Assembly: GCA_013115125.1 (NCBI GenBank)
Contig: JABANN010000464.1
Coordinates: 1-27,526 of the forward strand
Length of the DNA stretch: 27,526 nt
Origin: Perkinsus olseni
Lineage: Eukaryota > Perkinsozoa > Perkinsida
Direction of reading: 5' to 3'
Part shown: piece after piece, positions 10,101-19,213 of the stretch
How positions within the stretch are numbered: the first letter of the stretch is position 1
How the letters are laid out: each line of letters opens with the position of its first letter
Position numbers and translations under genes: made by a program
The notes under the pieces: generated by a model
What the model was told of the DNA's origin: nothing
The model's database searches: none
Seen by the model: the letters and a program-made list of their open reading frames with translations, nothing else

Positions 10101-10760
10101 ATGTAGAGTACATTGTTCTAGTCTCCTTTGAACGAACGTGCATCAACGATACCACTATCATCCCGAACGATATGGGCACCACCCCACTGCTTGCCTGCCG
10201 GGGGTTTCTTCAACCTGCAGCCATCAACCGGGTCACGCTGCACCACACCACACCGGAGGATTGTTAGGAGATGTTCTGGTATGAAACCTTCCAAAGACGC
10301 CAACACACTTTGCCGTCCGCGTTGGCTCCTTCAAAGACACTCCAGTAAAGGGAGAGCTGTTTGGTAACGCGGAGTGGTCCTTGGCCACACACAGCGGGTT
10401 CGACTCGATGAGGTAAACGAGATGATCGCCAGCCGCATCATGTTTACTGTAATGCTCCCTCCACCAGGGTGTTGTGGCCCACAACTCGTGGGGGTAGGTG
10501 TCGTCGCTGTTGGTGAGCTCCGCTCCGCCCAACCTCATAGGAAACCAGCCGACCTCATCTACTGGTAGGGGCAACGCCTTTATCGTCAGTGTATAGCGGA
10601 CATTGCCCTTCAAGTCATCTGCAACGCCCAGCATCAGGCAACCGTAGGAATCCACAGACTCACATGATCAGGGAAGATAAACCTAACCACCGCGTCATCA
10701 TTGCCGATGGCCTCTAGGTGACACCTGCCATTCAGGCTACCACACCGCATGCCCTTGGCG
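7151..10760 (-). CDS. large multi-exon extracellular-type gene
   Basis: Minus-strand exons joined by short introns in matching phases. From the 3' end: 7151-7216 (IQLEGFVPINGSYVVLTV..stop), a 20-bp microexon 7261-7280, 7354-7414 (VSEAFLNALVAGVFILY), about 7440-7490 (SEGFTSVVWWQMRVL), about 7615-7780 (LRLRAAFTLALPQIPAASV), about 7830-7930 (NSAVIYLNTTLLPGTYSF) and 8111-8273 (VDFAGFNITPMSLARFHYP). Further upstream come 8.3-8.8 kb (DRITTRLKAGVSQSGATA, GLRFYCSCAPLEES), 9390-9720 (KLRVDNPSRALSITDAANTW), 9730-10029 (AITIQLPEGYTCLEVST) and 10.1-10.73 kb (GWFPMRLGGAELTNSDD, VVRFIFPDH). The 5' end is not located. There are no enzyme motifs. Aliphatic beta-rich text and NP..N..W segments suggest repeated extracellular domains. 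It could be two genes. Confidence 0.55.
8978..9334 (-). mobile_element. retroelement RNase H fragment
   Basis: The minus-strand frame carries the three acidic signatures of a type I RNase H domain in order: IFTDGSVVKD (first Asp), then DCELLGVLEAVRW (Glu in the following helix), then IFTDSQAVLK (second Asp). Such domains end the pol protein of some LINE clades and also occur in LTR elements. No reverse transcriptase, protease or integrase is recognisable nearby, so the class stays open, with LINE preferred. It is a remnant, not a whole element. It lies between exons of the large minus-strand gene, after a gtgagtaag donor at about 9448, and so probably sits within an intron. Confidence 0.7.
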
Positions 10761-11422
10761 GGGTAGCACCTGTGGACAGCCACCGTTGCCGCAGTTTAAG
10801 ACACGCTCATTTACCATCCCTCACAGCGACGGCCACTCTCTGCTCTACTGGAGGCCCTCCAGGCGGTCAGGGGCCAGAGGTACAGCCGAAGGTTGCTACC
10901 ACCGACAATCTTCCCGAGACCACTGCGCTCACCTGCCCATCACAGCTTGCCATTCGGGTGGCAGGAAGCGCTTCCAACCTGCGATACTGAGTGTGATCTC
11001 CCGGGATGCGCCCAAGTCCCCTGGGTTTTGAAGCAATGCTGGAATGAGGGCATCGAAGGCCGGCCAGTTCGGGTCGGTTGAGCGGGCAGGTGGCAGTGGG
11101 GGCCTACCAAGGCTGATACCTACAGTGGCAAAGGAGCATCCTGATGTCGGTCCTTGGTCAACACGGACTGCTTCAGACTAGCTATACGTCAGTCGTGCTA
11201 CCTGCTTTGCCCAGCTCGAGGACCGTGGAGGGACTGGTGGCAATGTAATCCATCGAGATTACCCACAGGTGAGCGATATTACCGCGAAGGGCAGCGTCGA
11301 GTTGTGCGCATGCGTGTCTGGTCGGATACCCTCATGCGGATCAAGTGTACCGCGCTAGTATTGTAAAACCGCAGGATCACGGTGAATGGAGCATGTGAAT
11401 TTTAAGTAGCTTTTCGGTAGCT

Positions 11423-11830
11423 TCACAGTGGCCTCGAGTCACTCGAGGTTCCAAACTTGAAATCGAGTGACCCGGCCAAAGCGCAACGACGACTCTCACG
11501 AAGAGTCAAAAGATGCGACGATCGCTCATTCAATTTTCCGGTAACTTCCATAGGGAAATTAGCGATGTAGACCTTCACTTGACTATCGGGTGCGATCCTT
11601 TCCTCGGCGTAAGCCATCAACGACTTGCAGGCGCATACGTCTGTAACTCGATGTCGTCGCGCCTCAAGTGTAGACGCTGCGCGGTTCAACTTCACGTTGG
11701 GCGAAAGGAGGTAATTGATTTCGCTGGTGTTACATTAGATTTTGTTTGAGGGGCAGGCTCCCCGTCTGCAGTGCTTCAGAATGCGCATCAAGCAGACATA
11801 GCTCTTGCCGCGAGCCATCTCGGCTCTACC
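11423..11830 (-). CDS. possible two-exon small gene, unknown
   Basis: A minus-strand start near 11822 reads MARGKSYVCLMRILKHCRRG and runs into a stop near 11747. The frame 11423-11695 reads NRAASTLEARRHRV, DVCACKSLMAYAEERI and VYIANFPMEVTGKLNE, then ends at 11423. The two could be joined by a short intron, but no pair of splice sites fits convincingly. No family is recognised. Composition is protein-like, with no strong overlapping rival on the other strand. Low confidence. Confidence 0.25.
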
Positions 11831-12393
11831 GAATCGGTAGGTCTCGAGTCCACAAACTCCCACACACTCAACCGCGCGACACTCTTTTAACACTGAGAGA
11901 CACTCCATTGGCAGCGATGTAGCGCGAAAACCCCAGAATACTCGTTCTGCTAGCTCTAGAAAAGGCTGCTCTGATCAGTGCAACCGCCATTCATTCAGGG
12001 GGCTACCGTAGTTAGCCTGTACCGAAGCTCTCCTTCTGGCGCCTTCGGTACTCCCCATTGCTATTGGCTTCGATATTGGACACTCTGATGAGATTACCCT
12101 ATTGAATGCTCTGTTTTGACTAGTTTAGTTCGGCTGAATGTTCCTTGGTAGTAAAACGACTATCATGCGGAAGTCCGGGAGTCAAGAAGATATCCCTTCT
12201 GGGCATTCGTTGTGATCACCACAATGTGGTGCCTAGGCATGTGCAGTACGGCTTTTCGTACTCTGACTGATATTTCCTGGCAATGGACTGCGGGCCTGCT
12301 ACTGGTATCAACGCGAAGCTCCGAACATGGTAGAAAAATCATGAGTTGAGACTATATGAGATGACACTGAGTCTCAGTAACTTCACCGCCATC

Positions 12394-13616
12394 TTAAGAA
12401 GGCGAGCTCTTCAGAAGGAGGGCGACGCTGTCTTCGGACCTTCGGAATTTGAAGGACTTTCCTTCGGCCAGAACGAAGCATTCCCCTGCACTAACTGCCT
12501 TTAGGCCGACATCACCGCCCGAGACCTGACGGCAAGTAAGCACTGTCAGAATAAGCCAGAAAACAATCTCACTTCAATTTGTCCACGTATAACATACAAG
12601 AAGGCCTCAGAGCCTCTACTGAGCTCCTCGTCCGTCGCTTGTTTCGTTCCTGTCAAGCGGACTCAAGATGCGTGTCCCTCACAGGCATACCCACCGGCGC
12701 CAAGAACAACAACCTTAAAGCCTTGCTCAGGGTGATCATCTCCGAAGAGACTCTGCCGTGCACCGGGTTTGGCCAGTTCACTGCTATGCTCTTCCAACCA
12801 CCCGTTAAAGGAAAATGGCCTGAGGGCGGTGTAAAGGCTCTTCCCGCATGTTCTTGACGACGCACCGCGGAACGATCGTCTGATAGTCCTGGCGAAGGGG
12901 AGGATCTGCTATCACCGAGCCCGGTGTTGGTCTCCCAGTGGCGAACGCCACCGAGGCTCTGAACTCCTGACCGAACCGATCGGGAATCCACCAACCAAAC
13001 GACGCTTACCTCCACTACGGGAACTAGGTCACGACCGAGGTCACCGCAGTAGAAGTACCTACGGCTACTTCATAAAGCAACTTATCGTATCATCGGGGAT
13101 TTACTTTTCCCAGAGAATCTCGTCGCATTTTGCAAAGTCCGTGTACCAGCGTAGCCCGTCGAACTCCTTTCCTTCTACCCGAGCCCGTTCGATGACCAAA
13201 CCCTGAGAAGGATCGCTGTCTTCTTAGCGGTATTGAGAGACGTTTACTAGGCTGTTCGCCTCCGGGCGTTGCGGTGAGTGTGGTATTCTGCTCGGAAGGA
13301 GAAAGACCTCCCCTTCTTTGATCTCGATCAGCCTGCAAGACCCCCTTCATCGCCCAGGCGCCGTCGTCATGATTTTTTACTTTTTCTCGCCTCTTTCGAT
13401 TATCGGTAATTTCATATTTCCTTTCATCTGCCAAAAAAATTCCGGACTCCCGTCCAGGTGAAAATCAGTTCTCGTGTTCGGGCCACCGACGAACATGATC
13501 GACAGATGTTCCTTGTGCATGAGCTTGTTACAGATGGGCGGACTGAAGCTCTCCGAGTGCTCCTCAACCCACGCGGCAACAGACACAGGCCCTTCTGTCC
13601 GCAGGTCGCGGGTCAT
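12394..13616 (-). CDS. HAAO: 3-hydroxyanthranilate 3,4-dioxygenase, complete, 8 exons
   Basis: Exons (minus): 13381-13616, 13248-13332, 13105-13202, 13010-13058, 12866-12966, 12695-12819, 12573-12649, 12394-12525. Introns are 43-48 bp and all phases match, giving 300 residues (animal HAAO about 286). The enzyme opens the ring of 3-hydroxyanthranilate to give the precursor of quinolinate, in the kynurenine route to NAD. Family text is plain: ICNKLMHKEHLSIMFVGGPN, then RTDFHLDGSPEFFWQMKG, then FLLPSRIPHSPQR, then FDGLRWYTDF, KYFYCGDLG, GWLEEHSSEL and SLFGDDHPEQ. Iron ligands are His53, Glu59 and His97; substrate arginines are Arg49 and Arg101. The C-terminal half is the degenerate second cupin. 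No signal peptide, so probably cytosolic. The start was chosen at MTRDLR because it gives family length; tgcctgcag just upstream could be a splice or leader acceptor. Confidence 0.93.
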
Positions 13617-13928
13617 GAGCAACGAATGCCTGCAGGCAGCCAGGCATGGAGCGTTTATAAGAACGGGAAGGGGCCCACTAGAGCCACCCAGTCGGAGCTG
13701 AGGGCCCGCCTTGGGAAAGGTGATTCTAAGCTCATGCGCCCACCCTTACTGGCTTGGGAGCCTTTTTAGAGCGTTTCATGGGCCACTCAGATTCAATGTA
13801 AGAACGGGATTCACTAAGATCTCGAGTTCGACGAAAATTAAAAAACATACCCACAAGGAGGTCGCGGCTGTGCGCGAATATGAACTACCACCGGTGTATT
13901 TCACGCCCTTCTTCCTTTCAGCCTTTGG

Positions 13929-14191
13929 TAGAGGTGGGCGACAGTACGGGTACGGTCTAGTACGAAGTACGGTACGGGTACGAGTACGGCTCCGTACCCG
14001 TACTACTCGTCCCAGGGGCTCCCAAGTACCGTACTAGTACGCCGTACTCGAAGTACGGCGTACTTCAATACACGTATGCGTTATTCAATATTTTTAATAC
14101 GTACTAATTCTCCGTACCCGTACTAAGTTGACAGTTTGGAACGTACTCCGTACCGTACTTTCCTCGACCCCAGTACGGTTGCCCAGCTCTA
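13929..14191. mobile_element. hAT-type MITE, 263 bp, perfect 8-bp target duplication
   Basis: Termini are TAGAGGTGGGCGAC on the left and, reverse-complemented, TAGAGCTGGGCAAC on the right. Flanks are GCCTTTGG at 13921-13928 and GCCTTTGG again at 14192-14199. Both the 8-bp duplication and the TAGAG.TGGGC end are typical of the hAT superfamily. The interior has no coding capacity and is packed with GTAC-centred words (tacggta, gtacggg, ccgtacccg) that can fold the whole element into hairpins. It is non-autonomous. The identical target duplications suggest a fairly recent insertion. It lies just beyond the 5' side of the HAAO gene. Confidence 0.9.
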
Positions 14192-14349
14192 GCCTTTGGT
14201 AGCGTAGTAGCGTGCCCAGTAATTTGAACGTAATGCGCGTTAAGGAAATGCAAGATTTCGCTAGGATGTAAGATCGACAACTTGCCTCGGAAACGGCACA
14301 AACATCCGCTGTCACTAAATTCTGTGTCCCAATCACCGTAGCACCTGAA

Positions 14350-14680
14350 TTTACCCAAACCCGGATTTAACCAACCCGAAAGCGCGTGCCAAAATAATCG
14401 ATAAAAATGTGCGATTTATTGCGTATTCGGGTTCTTTTCCTCCCGCCAGCCATTTGCCCGATATTATCCAATTCTTAACCAAAAGAATATCCCCCGTGTC
14501 CCTGGCGACACCAAGCTAACTCTATTTGACATATTTCAGACTGAGTTCTGCTGAATTGGTTAGGCCCTCAAAGTTGCTAGAGGTAGGTCGTGGGTTCAAT
14601 TCTATAAATGCCCAACGATTAATTTATCGATTACATTGGCGCGCTCTTTCGGGTCGGTTAAATCCGGGTTTGGGTAAAAT
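14350..14680. mobile_element. terminal-inverted-repeat element with tRNA-like core
   Basis: The left end begins tttacccaaacccggattt. The same text, reverse-complemented with few changes, closes the right end and continues through aaccaacccgaaagcgcg to atcgataaa, giving arms of about 55 bp (14350-14406 and 14622-14680). Between them, 14541-14618 resembles a tRNA. TCACTAAAT occurs at 14312-14320 and 14697-14705 and could be a 9-bp target duplication of a slightly larger element, but the sequences directly inside those copies do not match each other, so this is tentative. No protein is encoded. Confidence 0.7.
14541..14618 (+). other. tRNA-like sequence (pol III A and B box resemblance)
   Basis: GCTGAATTGGTTAGGCC matches the D-arm of isoleucine-type tRNAs (GCTCAGTTGGTTAGAGC), and about 45 bases later TAGGTCGTGGGTTCAATTC matches a T-arm with its B box. 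Acceptor stems do not pair, so it is not a functional tRNA. It looks like a tRNA-derived promoter head of SINE kind, captured inside the inverted-repeat element. Confidence 0.5.
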
Positions 14681-14789
14681 CGGGAAGAGCCCCTAATCAC
14701 TAAATCTTGCGCGCGCCCGACTGATCGATATCGGCGCGTTTTCCGGTTTCTGGTTGCCTACAGTAATTGTCTTAGTAGTTGTCTTAAGA

Positions 14790-15307
14790 ATGCCCATTAA
14801 ACTGTGGCGATGGTGGGATGGCAGTAGACCACCGCCGGCGGCGGCGCCTTCTGAAGAGGATGTGTATCATTCGTTGGGAGGAGGGGCGTATTACAGTGCG
14901 TGTAGTTTGGAAGAGGAGTTCGACCAGTATCGGCCATTGCCCACCAATGACATGATGGTAACAACTTGGGGAAGAGAACGCTTAAGGAAAAAGAAAAAAT
15001 AGTTTGGAAGAGGAGAGGTGATTTTCCTATTTTTTATCAGAAACAACCGAACAGTCGCAGCGTGAACGGTAAATTAGGAGAGGCCTTCAGCGGGCGAAGC
15101 CACGGGTTATCATCGTTGGACTCGTTATTCATAACACCCACCCCGGCTGGTCGAAGGTCACGTTATAATTCTACCACTGGTACGTCTGACGTGTCATCCA
15201 GCGCTAGGTGGCGGCAGAAAAGGATTATACCTTGGCATGTTGGCGGGAAGAGGGTAATAATAAAGATGATCATTCCGTTGCCGCCCCGGTTGAATTTTCC
15301 GGTGTAG
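14790..15307 (+). CDS. small protein of unknown function, probable two exons
   Basis: Exon 1 (14790-14957) starts MPIKLWRWWDGSRPPP, includes SLEEEFDQYRPLPTND and ends at a gtaaca donor. Exon 2 (15041-15307) follows an 83-bp intron with a pyrimidine-rich ttttttatcag acceptor. It reads NSRSVNGKLGEAFSGRSHG, then SLDSLFITPTPAGRRSR, and ends LPPRLNFPV-stop. Phase 0 matches and the total is 144 residues. Without splicing, exon 1 would stop at 15002 after a Lys-rich tail (71 residues). No signal peptide; the protein is basic at the C-terminus and rich in Ser. Family unknown. It could also be a 5' part of the DUF445 gene starting 140 bp downstream, but that gene has a good start of its own. Confidence 0.45.
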
Positions 15308-15447
15308 CAAGGCGAGTTGGTCTCTGTAACCTCATGAAGACTTCCATTAACAGTCCCTTCAGCGCCCCCTATCATGAACGACCATGGATTGTCTACTGGT
15401 TCCCGGTCGTCAGTGATGGTTGCTGTCAGGTGCGCCTCAGTCGCCGG

Positions 15448-18026
15448 ATGAAGATAGCTTTGTCATGCCTGAGTGTTTGCCTGGTGGTGTTTCTGATTAT
15501 CTACAAGCTCTTCGACGTCTTGCCGTGGAGGCTCATCAGCATACCACTCGTTAGCGTAATCATAGGGCGGAATAGCATAGTGGTCATCTCTCTTGCTTCA
15601 CATGCCATTCTCCCGGGTTCGAATCCCCGTGGTTGTTCAGGTAGTGTTTACTTGGTTTCATATCTGGTTGGCATTACAGATGTGCTTCTTCCCAATCGAC
15701 TATTGGGGATGGGATATAACGGGTCACCACCAAGGCCTCGGCTGGCAGGGAATCGTCCCGCGGAAGGCTGACAAGATGGCTGGCACCGCATGTGACCTCA
15801 TGGTAGTACTGCGGGGCTGGTGTTCGGAGACGTTTAATATCCGCACTGCCATAAGATGAGTGGAATTTAACCCAATCACGGCGATAATCTACTATCGGGC
15901 TGTGTTATCTCTTTGCTATGTTTTTCTACACGAACGCGGTTCTCCCTGTCACACAGTTTATCGGAACAATCTGTAGCACACAGTCCACGGGCAGAGGGAA
16001 TCACCGCTTTTGCATAGCCGGTAGTTGACATTAATGCCTGATGATTCATGGGACCCGATAGGGTAGCCTCTTCGGTGGACAGGATCATACGATGTACACT
16101 GGGCTCACTTAGCGCATAGTGCTGCTATTTGCTGACGATTGCCTGGTCAGGTTGATAGGCTTATCTACGTGAAAGAGATCGTTGAGCGAATCGACGCTAC
16201 TGACCTCTATCGGTATTTGAGTTCGACTGGCATCTTGCGGAGCGTGCAACAGGAGGTCAACCGCAGAATTGGCAACAGGTGATGATACCCGCCTTCGTCT
16301 TCGCGCCTGGACTCTACCTCCCTCAGATGGTTCGCCGGAGTGTGGTCATCCCTGCCCGGTGCGGTGAAGGAGGAGCTCCTCGAGAAGTCTCTGGAGTTGT
16401 CGGAAGACAGTTTACAGAGCATGGTGGCGGAGGCTAAGAAATGCCTGATGGACAAGGACTTCTTCGATGTTAGGGTAATCAAGGTTCGCGTCCGTAGGCT
16501 TGAAGTGGTCTGTTAAGGAGAGAACGTCGCAACTAGTGTTAGCATGGAGTGTGTGAGCTTATAGCTCAACGCCGGTTCCGACTTAGTGAGAATTGCTCAG
16601 TCGGGACTCTCGGAGTGAGCGGATATGATTCGTAGGTGTTGAATCGTAGAGTACACGCAATCTTGTTACCAATGCTCGAGCACTCGTCCGTGGTACTCGC
16701 GAGGAATGAGAAGAGATGAGAGCTCCAACCTTCGTCAGTGTGCGTCCTTCCCCACTGGGTTGTGTTATGCTAGAAAAAGTTTCGACCCTCCCTCCCTCCC
16801 GCCCTGAGGAAGGTCAGTCGACCCTCTCATCGCTTCTCTCTCACTCCGTGATGATGCACTTCTTCTTGTCTTACGGAAGGGGACGATGAGTGATATCAGG
16901 ATTTGATAATTCGATGCTTCGTGGATGACCGAAGGATGCTCTCGGAGTTCTTCATAAAAATTGGCAAAAAGGAGCTGCACTTCCTCGAGTTCATGGGAGC
17001 AGTTATGGGGTTGATATGCGGTTTGGTGAGTCCTCGGGTAACTTGCTTGCATCATGCCCATCACCCACAGGCCCAGCTAGCGCTGTACATGTTCTTACCT
17101 GCTCATTACCGTGGACAGAGGGACTCGGCATACAGCTGGCTCCTCTTCCCGCTCACTGGTCTTGTTATTGGTCTCTTTACCAACTGGGTGGCACTACAGC
17201 TCATATTCCGCCCGGTAGGCTGATGGCGAATATCTGAAGGTTTGAGGCTGTCGGTTTGATCAGGTGGAGCCTCACGTTGTTAGGATCCCCTGTACGGAGC
17301 AGAGGGTGAAGGTCCAAGGCCTCTTCCTTCGGCGTCAGCCTGAAGTCTCAAGAGTTTACAGTTCTCTTGTTTCGGACAGTAAGATGTTTCTCTGTTCATC
17401 TAACGTCCCAGGTTCGAATCTCGCTGTGTGCATTCACTCAGGTATCCTCAATTGCAGTCGTTTTGTAGCATATTTACAGACAACGAAAGGGTGGGATAGA
17501 ATCCTCGAGGTTTTCAAGGAGACCATTAACAGCACCGTGGGTGGGATGATTTCCACGCCCGCGGCCATAGCGATTAAGATGGCGGGAAAGGAAGGCTCGT
17601 GAGCTCGGCTTGCAATTTGCTCGTTGTGTTCCACGTTCTCAGCGGTCTTCGATCTTCAGTTACGAGAGGTTCAAAAACGACGTAGCGCATGAGTTGAGAG
17701 TGGAGCTGAGCCATCCTCATTACGTGGAGATGTATGAGCGGTAATCATCCTGAGGATGTTCGCCAGAGCTGTGCACCGCCCTGCAATGGTCAGGTACATG
17801 GACAGCCGACTGGGCATAAGGGAGCTTATGGCACAGCGGCTGGCAGCGATGCCGTCGAAGGACTTCGAAAGGATGCTGCATCCAGTGAGACGAGACCTTA
17901 TTCGATCACTCAGGGTTAGTCACTTGTTCTCAGGTGTTTCAGGAAGATGAAGGCACCTTGATAATCCTGGGTGGCATCCTCGGTGTGGCTGTTGGTTGCC
18001 TTCAAGTTTGGCTGTTCGGTTTATGA
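15448..18026 (+). CDS. DUF445-family membrane protein, complete, 11 exons
   Basis: Exons: 15448-15579, 15641-15802, 16151-16278, 16327-16474, 16900-17025, 17071-17214, 17264-17378, 17442-17598, 17660-17740, 17794-17884, 17934-18026. All phases fit, giving 458 residues. Family marks: WRLISIPLVSVIIG, LALQMCFFPIDYWG and LGWQGIVPRKADKMA (residues about 27-90), then LLFPLTGLVIGLFTNWVALQ and LIFRPVEPH with VQGLFLRRQPEVS (about 255-310), then KDFERMLHPVFQEDEG and a final hydrophobic LIILGGILGVAVG. The family's basic unit thus appears twice. The N-terminal signal anchor (LSCLSVCLVVFLIIY), hydrophobic stretches near 215-245 and 257-270 and the hydrophobic C-terminus imply an integral membrane protein. 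Biochemical role unknown. Nine introns are 45-63 bp; two are long (348 and 425 bp). Confidence 0.88.
15573..15640 (+). other. tRNA-like sequence forming DUF445 intron 1
   Basis: TAGCATAGTGG (15573-15583) is a perfect A-box and GGGTTCGAATCCCC (15617-15630) a perfect B-box, spaced as in a tRNA. Between them lies TTCACAT in the place of an anticodon loop (CAC, valine-like). The acceptor stem does not pair and the anticodon stem is weak. The 61-bp intron 15580-15640 begins inside the A-box (gtggtc) and ends ttgttcag, so most of the intron is tRNA-like. Confidence 0.55.
17379..17441 (+). other. DUF445 intron 7 with B-box-like core
   Basis: This 63-bp intron (gtaaga..ctcag) contains CCAGGTTCGAATCTCG, a B-box/T-loop match, about 20 bases from its 3' end. 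In intron 1 the corresponding TTCGAATC lies in a similar place. TTCATCT occupies the anticodon-loop position. An A-box is only weakly present (GGACAGTAAGATG). It may be an older member of the same class of tRNA-derived introns. Confidence 0.4.
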
Positions 18027-18162
18027 CTGTCTCCTGTATCATTGTCGCCGCCATCGTTTCTTATGACGTACTATGCCTGCACTACCGCTTTTGGTGTACT
18101 TGAGACATCATTCGTGTTTGTCCCTTATTTTTCTAACATTTTTCGTGACTTTTGTTTCCTAG

Positions 18163-18446
18163 TGGGAGCAGGCACCATCAGACCTTCATCCTGGCAACCG
18201 TGTTCGTGCGGCCGATACTTGGGTTGTCGTTGGCAGTGTGTAGGGCGATATACCAGAGCCTGTCGGCAAGTTTCTGTCAACATACCACGATCTGTGTGAG
18301 ATGCTCCCTGTTTACCCTCACGGTAGCTCCAACGCGAGTGACGCTGCAATATCGGCGAGACACGGGCAATCTAAAGACGGAAGGGTAGGAACCGCAGCAA
18401 AGAGAATCTTCAACAACGGAATTTACGGCCTTTTACTGGCCGACTG
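18163..18446 (+). pseudogene. interrupted coding fragment, unknown
   Basis: After a tttgtttcctag acceptor-like site, one frame reads DLHPGNRVRAADTWVVVG. After an in-frame interruption it continues KFLSTYHDLCEMLPVYPHG, then GTAAKRIFNNGIYGLLLAD-stop. The composition is protein-like on both sides of the break and no short intron of normal size removes it. It may be a decayed gene or the 3' exons of an unseen gene. It lies just downstream of the DUF445 stop. Family not recognised. Confidence 0.3.
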
Positions 18447-18713
18447 AGTCGGCCCGACTCACAATAGAGCTCGGACTTGAGCGCTGTGGGCGTGGGATAT
18501 CTCTCGTCCTGTAATGTTGATGTCGCTGATCCTACCTTGCTCCGATAAGGAGCAACGCAGATGCGAGATTGGATGCCAGAAGGCAAAACTTGGGTGTTGT
18601 GTTCTCAATCGGCCAGTCTCTTCAGAATCCCACAAGCACAGTCCCCTAGAGGATAAATGGTTGCTGAAATGGCCGAACCTTCTCCCATGGTCGCTCAATT
18701 CAGGTGGAGGGCT

Positions 18714-18752
18714 TGGGTGATTCACGGGCATGGGTGATTCACGGGCATGGGT
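18714..18752 (+). repeat. 17-bp direct repeat, 2.3 copies
   Basis: TGGGTGATTCACGGGCA occurs at 18714-18730 and again at 18731-18747 with no change, followed by TGGGT. A small recent tandem duplication. Confidence 0.9.
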
Positions 18753-18796
18753 CTTTACTCTCTCAGTGGACGCGAGTGCCGCGATAATCCTTGTAG

Positions 18797-19188
18797 ATCA
18801 AGATCGAGCTGGGATTTGAGGAAGCTAGCCAGCTATTTGTGGGCAAGCGCACGAAGCGGGCGTATTCGGAATTTCTATCGTGCTTTATTTACCCTCACAT
18901 CACCCATCGAATTATGTGGTCTCTATTGCAGAAAGGGTGAATCACTGTCAGTGACCCTCAGATTCTCGAAGCCTGGATGTGGCAGTTCGTTGAGGGATGA
19001 GAGTTTTCTCGTATATGATAACGCGGAGCCCTGCGGCTCCCAGGGGAGACAGCAGAGGGACGTCTGAGCTCCCTCACAATACGACACATCGAGGTACTCG
19101 GAGTACTCAAGGACTCTTCGACGGTCACTTGAGGCAAGGACTGAACAAGGATCATTGGAAACGAGCGGTGAAGTCGAGCATTGTCTAG
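18797..19188 (+). CDS. exon fragments of an unrecognised gene
   Basis: Following an ATCCTTGTAG acceptor, 18797-18940 reads KIELGFEEASQLFVGKRTK, then YSEFLSCFIYPHITHR, then IMWSLLQKG-stop. About 19068-19188 in another frame reads GLFDGHLRQGLNKDHWKR then AVKSSIV-stop. Both have convincing protein composition, but I could not join them with a normal intron in matching phase. They may belong to one gene with an unseen join, or be remains. Low confidence. Confidence 0.3.
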
Positions 19189-19213
19189 GTAAGTACACCT
19201 TTCTCCTTCACGG

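Noticed and set aside
12579-13015. Open frames on both strands (92 and 120 codons) overlapping the 3' half of HAAO
   Set aside because: They read through HAAO introns or run in its wrong frames; the spliced HAAO model explains the region.
13929-14191. GTAC-rich tract as a satellite or CRISPR-like array
   Set aside because: There is no regular unit or spacer structure, and the tract lies exactly between hAT-type ends with target duplications.
14312-14705. TCACTAAAT pair as a 9-bp target duplication of a Mutator-like element
   Set aside because: The sequences just inside the two copies do not form matching termini, so the pair may be chance; kept only as a tentative note.
15208-15771. 187-codon plus-strand frame read as one protein
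   Set aside because: It reads through intron 1 of the DUF445 gene; only its middle part (from 15448) is coding, and the family text continues in another frame after splicing.
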